A stretch of DNA of 64,000 bases from Nocardiopsis potens DSM 45234 (GTDB lineage Bacteria > Actinomycetota > Actinomycetes > Streptosporangiales > Streptosporangiaceae): contig NZ_ANBB01000059.1 in assembly GCF_000341105.1 (NCBI RefSeq), positions 1 to 64,000 of the forward strand, in the 5' to 3' direction. The notes below the pieces were generated by a model. It ran no database searches and had not been told where the DNA came from. It worked only from the letters and a program-made list of their open reading frames with translations. A program made the position numbers and the translations under genes. Positions 61,183 to 64,000 of this stretch are shown here, one piece after another. Positions within the stretch are counted from its first letter, which is position 1, and each line of letters opens with the position of its first letter.

Positions 61183-62133
61183 TCACAGCCCGGTGCCCGT
61201 CTCGGCCCGGTGGGCGATCTCGCGGGCCGCCTCCATGTAGGCGACGGCACCGGTGGATCCCGGGTCGTAGGTCATCACGGACTGCCCGTAGCTCGGCGCC
61301 TCCGAAACCCGGACGCTGCGCGGCACCAGTGTCTTCAGCACCAGGTCTCCGAAGTGCCGGCGGACCTCGTCGGCCACCTGGGAGGCGAGCCGGGTCCGGC
61401 CGTCGTACATCGTCAGCACGATGGTGGAGATGGCGAGCGAGGGGTTGAGGTGCGACTTGACCAGATCGACGTTGCGCAGCAGCTGGCCGAGCCCTTCCAG
61501 AGCGTAGTACTCGCACTGGATCGGGATCATCACCTCTTCGCAGGCGACCATCGCGTTGACGGTGAGCAGCCCCAGCGAGGGCGGGCAGTCGATGAGGATG
61601 TAGTCGAGCTCATCGGTGTCGTAGGCGGCGAACGCCCGCTTCAACCTGGACTCCCGTGCGACCAGGGAGACCAGCTCGATCTCGGCACCGGCCAGGTCGA
61701 TGGTGGCCGGCACGCACCACAGGCCGTCGATGCCGGGAACCGGCTGCGCCAGGTCCCGCAGTTCTTCGTCTTCCACAAGGCAGTGGTAGATGGACCTGGA
61801 ATTCCCGCCCCGCTCCATACCGAGGGCGGTGGAGGCGTTGCCCTGGGGGTCCAGGTCCACGACGAGCACCCGGTTGCCGTGCATCGCCAGCGCGACCGCG
61901 ATGTTGACGGTCGTCGTGGTCTTACCGACGCCGCCCTTCTGGTTCGCGACGCTGATGACCCGGCAGGAGCGGGGGCGCGGCCAGTCCTCTTCCCCGTGCC
62001 CCCGGACCGACATGGCGGCCCGCGCCGCACGCGCTATCGGGGTGTCCAGGGGGATGTCGTCGTAGTCGGCCCCGGTTTCACGTGAAACATCGATGCCGCC
62101 GTCGGAGTGGTTCTCGGGCACGAATGAGTTCAC
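61183..62133 (-). CDS. parA: Chromosome partitioning ATPase ParA
   Basis: 316 aa from ATG 62133. Deviant Walker A KGGVGKTT (66-73), VVDLDPQGNAST, and the DYILIDCPPSLGLL switch region are intact. An N-terminal extension of ~55 residues is typical of actinobacterial Soj. The ATG overlaps the rsmG stop (ATGA). parS site 2 lies within its codons ~15-20 (DVSRET). Confidence 0.97.
   Translation of the reverse strand: MNSFVPENHSDGGIDVSRETGADYDDIPLDTPIARAARAAMSVRGHGEEDWPRPRSCRVISVANQKGGVGKTTTTVNIAVALAMHGNRVLVVDLDPQGNASTALGMERGGNSRSIYHCLVEDEELRDLAQPVPGIDGLWCVPATIDLAGAEIELVSLVARESRLKRAFAAYDTDELDYILIDCPPSLGLLTVNAMVACEEVMIPIQCEYYALEGLGQLLRNVDLVKSHLNPSLAISTIVLTMYDGRTRLASQVADEVRRHFGDLVLKTLVPRSVRVSEAPSYGQSVMTYDPGSTGAVAYMEAAREIAHRAETGTGL
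62074..62089. promoter_or_regulatory. parS site 2 (inside parA)
   Basis: GGTTTCACGTGAAACA, 15 of 16 consensus bases, within the coding sequence of parA near its start. ParB binding and spreading from here could dampen transcription of its own operon. Confidence 0.92.
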
Positions 62134-62843
62134 CTCTTCCGTCCGCGCTTCTTTCTTCCACCCGCGGCCCGTCGCGACCGAGACGGGGCGGGGCGATCGA
62201 TCTCAGACGTCACCGTGACGCGAACGACCGTGGTAGCTGGATCGACCTTACCCTCACCCACCCGGATCACATCTGCAACGCTGGCGCGTAGTTTCGACAA
62301 ATCCGCGCGGGCCGCCTCCAGCTCGCTCTCCGCCTGCTCCCCCTTGAGCGCCAGCAGCGCCCCGTCCTTGCGGAGCAGCGGCAGCGCCCAGCCGGCCAGC
62401 CTGGCCAGCGGCGCGACCGCGCGCGCGGTCACCACGTCGGCCCGGAGCTCCTTCTGCTCTTCGGCCCGGCCGCGGACCACCCGCACGTTGGGCAGCTCGA
62501 GCAGTTCCACCGCCTCCCGCAGGAAAACGGTGCGGCGCAGCAGCGGCTCCAGCAGCGTCACCTCCAGGTCCGGGCGGAGGATCCCGACCGCGATCCCCGG
62601 CAGCCCCGCCCCGGAGCCGATGTCCACGACCTCCGCCCCGGTCGGGATGATCTCCTCGACCACCGCGCAGTTGAGAATGTGCCGCTCCCACAGCCGGGGG
62701 ACCTCGCGCGGCCCGATCAGGCCGCGCTCCACCCCCGCCCCGGCGAGGAGGTCTGCGAAGCGGCTGGCCACGGGAAGACTGTCACCGAACAGCGCGACCG
62801 CCGACTCGGGCGGCGCCACACGCCGGTCAGCACCCGAGGTCAT
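62130..62843 (-). CDS. rsmG: 16S rRNA (guanine-N7) methyltransferase RsmG
   Basis: 237 aa from ATG 62843. It methylates N7 of G527 in 16S rRNA. RLWERHILNCAVV and the SAM loop VVDIGSGAGLPG are intact, and the lysine-rich tail GGRKKRGRKR is typical for actinobacteria. First gene of the rsmG-parA-parB operon; its promoter lies in the 356-bp gap upstream. Loss of RsmG causes low-level streptomycin resistance in related bacteria. Confidence 0.96.
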   Translation of the reverse strand: MTSGADRRVAPPESAVALFGDSLPVASRFADLLAGAGVERGLIGPREVPRLWERHILNCAVVEEIIPTGAEVVDIGSGAGLPGIAVGILRPDLEVTLLEPLLRRTVFLREAVELLELPNVRVVRGRAEEQKELRADVVTARAVAPLARLAGWALPLLRKDGALLALKGEQAESELEAARADLSKLRASVADVIRVGEGKVDPATTVVRVTVTSEIDRPAPSRSRRAAGGRKKRGRKR

Positions 62844-63000
62844 CTGTCACCACCTTGGTCTCTTGGTTGATTCACCGACGGATCGAAGGCACGGCGGCTC
62901 GATCCACCGGAAACGGGATCGGCCGGGACCGCCGACAGGGCGATGCGGAGAGGGACCTGCGAAGCACCCCCCACGATCTTATGCGTGCGCGGCCTCCGCC

Positions 63001-63016
63001 TGTTTCACGTGAAACA
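63001..63016. promoter_or_regulatory. parS site 3 (perfect) in the rsmG-jag gap
   Basis: TGTTTCACGTGAAACA, an exact parS match. The surrounding 62844-63199 contains no gene; it holds this site, the rsmG promoter region and the jag terminator. Confidence 0.97.
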
Positions 63017-63145
63017 TCGCGCGTCCCCGCGCCAGGGCCGCCCCGGCCCCGCCGCCACCCCTCCCCTTCTTTCCCTCCGCCACCGAACGGGGGAACGGAG
63101 TGGAGCGGAACGGCAGCGGGACCGGCCGAACCCCCGGAACGGCAA

Positions 63146-63173
63146 AGCGCCCCCGACCGGTGTCGAGGGCGCT
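63146..63173 (-). terminator. Terminator of jag
   Basis: 12-nt arms (63146-63157 and 63162-63173) with one mismatch around CGGT, 27 nt after the jag stop. Confidence 0.75.
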
Positions 63174-63199
63174 GAGCGTCGTTGACCGCTCGGGCGGCG

Positions 63200-63736
63200 C
63201 TACTCCGCGGGGAGGACCACCACGTAGCGGTAGGGCTCCTCGCCCTCGGACTCGCTGCGCAGGCCGGCCGCCGCGACGGCGTCGTGCACGACCTTCCGCT
63301 CGAACGGGGTCATCGGCTCCAGCGGCTTGGCCTCTCCGGACTTGGCCACCTCGGCCGCGGCGTCCGCACCGACCCGGGCCAGCGCCTTGCGCCGGCCCTC
63401 CCGGTAGCCGCCGATGTCCAGCATCAGCCGGCTGCGGTTGCCGGTGCCCCGGTGCACCGCGAGCCGGGTCAGCTCCTGGAGCGCTTCGAGCACTTCACCG
63501 TTCTCACCGATCAGCTCGTCCAGGGTGGCGCCGACCACGGAGACCATGGCCCGGTCGCCCTCGACGTCCATGTCGATGTCGCCGTCGAAGTCGGCGATGT
63601 CCAGCAGGCCCTCGATGTAGTCCGCGGCGATGTCGCCCTCGTTCTCCAGGGCCTCGATGTCGACGGACTCCTCCGGGGCCTCCGCGACCGCGACGCCGCC
63701 GCTCTCCTCCGAGCGTTCCGTGTTGCCGTTGCTCAC
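63200..63736 (-). CDS. jag: RNA-binding protein Jag/KhpB (KH and R3H domains)
   Basis: 178 aa from ATG 63736. An acidic N-terminus (~1-40) precedes a KH-like domain (DYIEGLLDIADFDGDIDMDV, LIGENGEVLEALQELTRL in short elements) and an R3H domain ending in MTPFERKVVHDAVAAAGLRSESEGEEPYR. KhpB proteins bind small RNAs and mRNAs and affect cell-division and envelope genes. It follows yidC directly, the standard order yidC-jag-rsmG-parA-parB near oriC. Confidence 0.95.
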   Translation of the reverse strand: MSNGNTERSEESGGVAVAEAPEESVDIEALENEGDIAADYIEGLLDIADFDGDIDMDVEGDRAMVSVVGATLDELIGENGEVLEALQELTRLAVHRGTGNRSRLMLDIGGYREGRRKALARVGADAAAEVAKSGEAKPLEPMTPFERKVVHDAVAAAGLRSESEGEEPYRYVVVLPAE

Positions 63737-63783
63737 AGCGTCCTGACTCCTCTACCTACCGATCCGACCCTGACCCTTCGGCC

Positions 63784-64000
63784 CTACTTCCCCGAGCGAC
63801 CGCCGGAGCGCTTCGACCGAGACTGCTTCTTCGGCTGCTTACGCTCGATCTTAGGCTGTTCGACCGGCTCGGGAGCGGTCTCCTTGCGCTTGCCCAGCAG
63901 CCCCTTGGCCGACCCGTTGGCGGCACCGCCCTTGGCCGAGCTCTGCGCCTTGGCCTCTTCGCTGCCGGGAGCGGGGAACTTCCGGTAGAGCAGGTGCTGC
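63784..64000 (-). CDS. yidC: Membrane protein insertase YidC, C-terminal end (partial)
   Basis: 72 codons read in from the right edge to TAG 63786-63784. The visible part (QHLLYRKFPAPGSEEAKAQ..., then Lys/Arg/Ser-rich to SGGRSGK) is the cytoplasmic basic tail seen in actinobacterial YidC. The assignment rests on this tail and on position directly before jag. The catalytic membrane domain is outside the window. Confidence 0.85.
   Translation of the reverse strand, partial: QHLLYRKFPAPGSEEAKAQSSAKGGAANGSAKGLLGKRKETAPEPVEQPKIERKQPKKQSRSKRSGGRSGK

Noticed and set aside
1-64000. CRISPR array, insertion sequence, prophage or integrase/att site
   Set aside because: No regularly spaced repeats, transposase or integrase motifs, or tRNA-associated target duplications were seen; both tRNA-Ser genes are flanked by ordinary sequence.

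Overview
The window is chromosomal DNA from a high-GC actinomycete. Coding regions show strong G/C bias at third codon positions, GTG starts are frequent, and so are Tat-type signals. The gene set combines asd/ask, recR-ybaB-dnaX-ffs, rpsF-ssb-rpsR-rplI-dnaB, ino1, and murJ-pseudokinase-sigM-trxBA next to rsmG-parA-parB-jag-yidC. This points to Streptosporangiales/Nocardiopsidaceae (Nocardiopsis-like); the genus is an inference, not a match. The right end runs toward oriC: three parS sites sit around parA/parB, and yidC is cut by the window edge. No insertion sequence, prophage, CRISPR array or biosynthetic cluster was seen; the only mobile element found is an intein in dnaB.

Layout. 1-8.4 kb: NADAR glycosidase, S9 peptidase + GntR regulator, asd/ask operon, recR, ybaB, a PCMT-like methyltransferase. 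8.4-20.1 kb: dnaX, SRP RNA, two tRNA-Ser genes, accessory genes (secreted peptide, DHFR-like/HxlR pair, chitinase, ECF sigma with partner), tadA and two tadA-associated genes. 20.3-26 kb: upp, small membrane proteins, a PHO-box region, an EEP hydrolase, an ABC-F ATPase. 26-34.7 kb: intein-containing dnaB, a DnaA-box cluster, MATE pump, amidase, rplI-rpsR-ssb-rpsF, a frameshifted GT87 membrane glycosyltransferase. 34.7-42.2 kb: two tandem class A penicillin-binding proteins, a PadR regulator and inositol-phosphate synthase. 42.3-57.2 kb: a membrane protein, a frameshifted MFS gene, CCA transferase, DUF6049 protein, two tandem MurJ flippases, a pseudokinase, sigM/anti-sigma, trxB/trxA. 57.4-64 kb: ArsR-like regulator, second amidase, parB, parA, rsmG, jag, yidC.

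The window is dense in cell-envelope functions (two PBPs, two MurJ, two PGRP-type amidases, pseudokinase, DUF6049, GT87) and replication/segregation functions (dnaX, dnaB, ssb, DnaA boxes, ParABS). No clearly new multi-gene system was found. The best leads are: a DnaA-box cluster well away from the expected oriC; a 426-residue intein with both LAGLIDADG acids retained; a perfect 64-bp palindrome behind dnaX; PHO boxes placed on a promoter; split and duplicated MurJ/pseudokinase genes; and two homopolymer frameshifts that need sequence verification.
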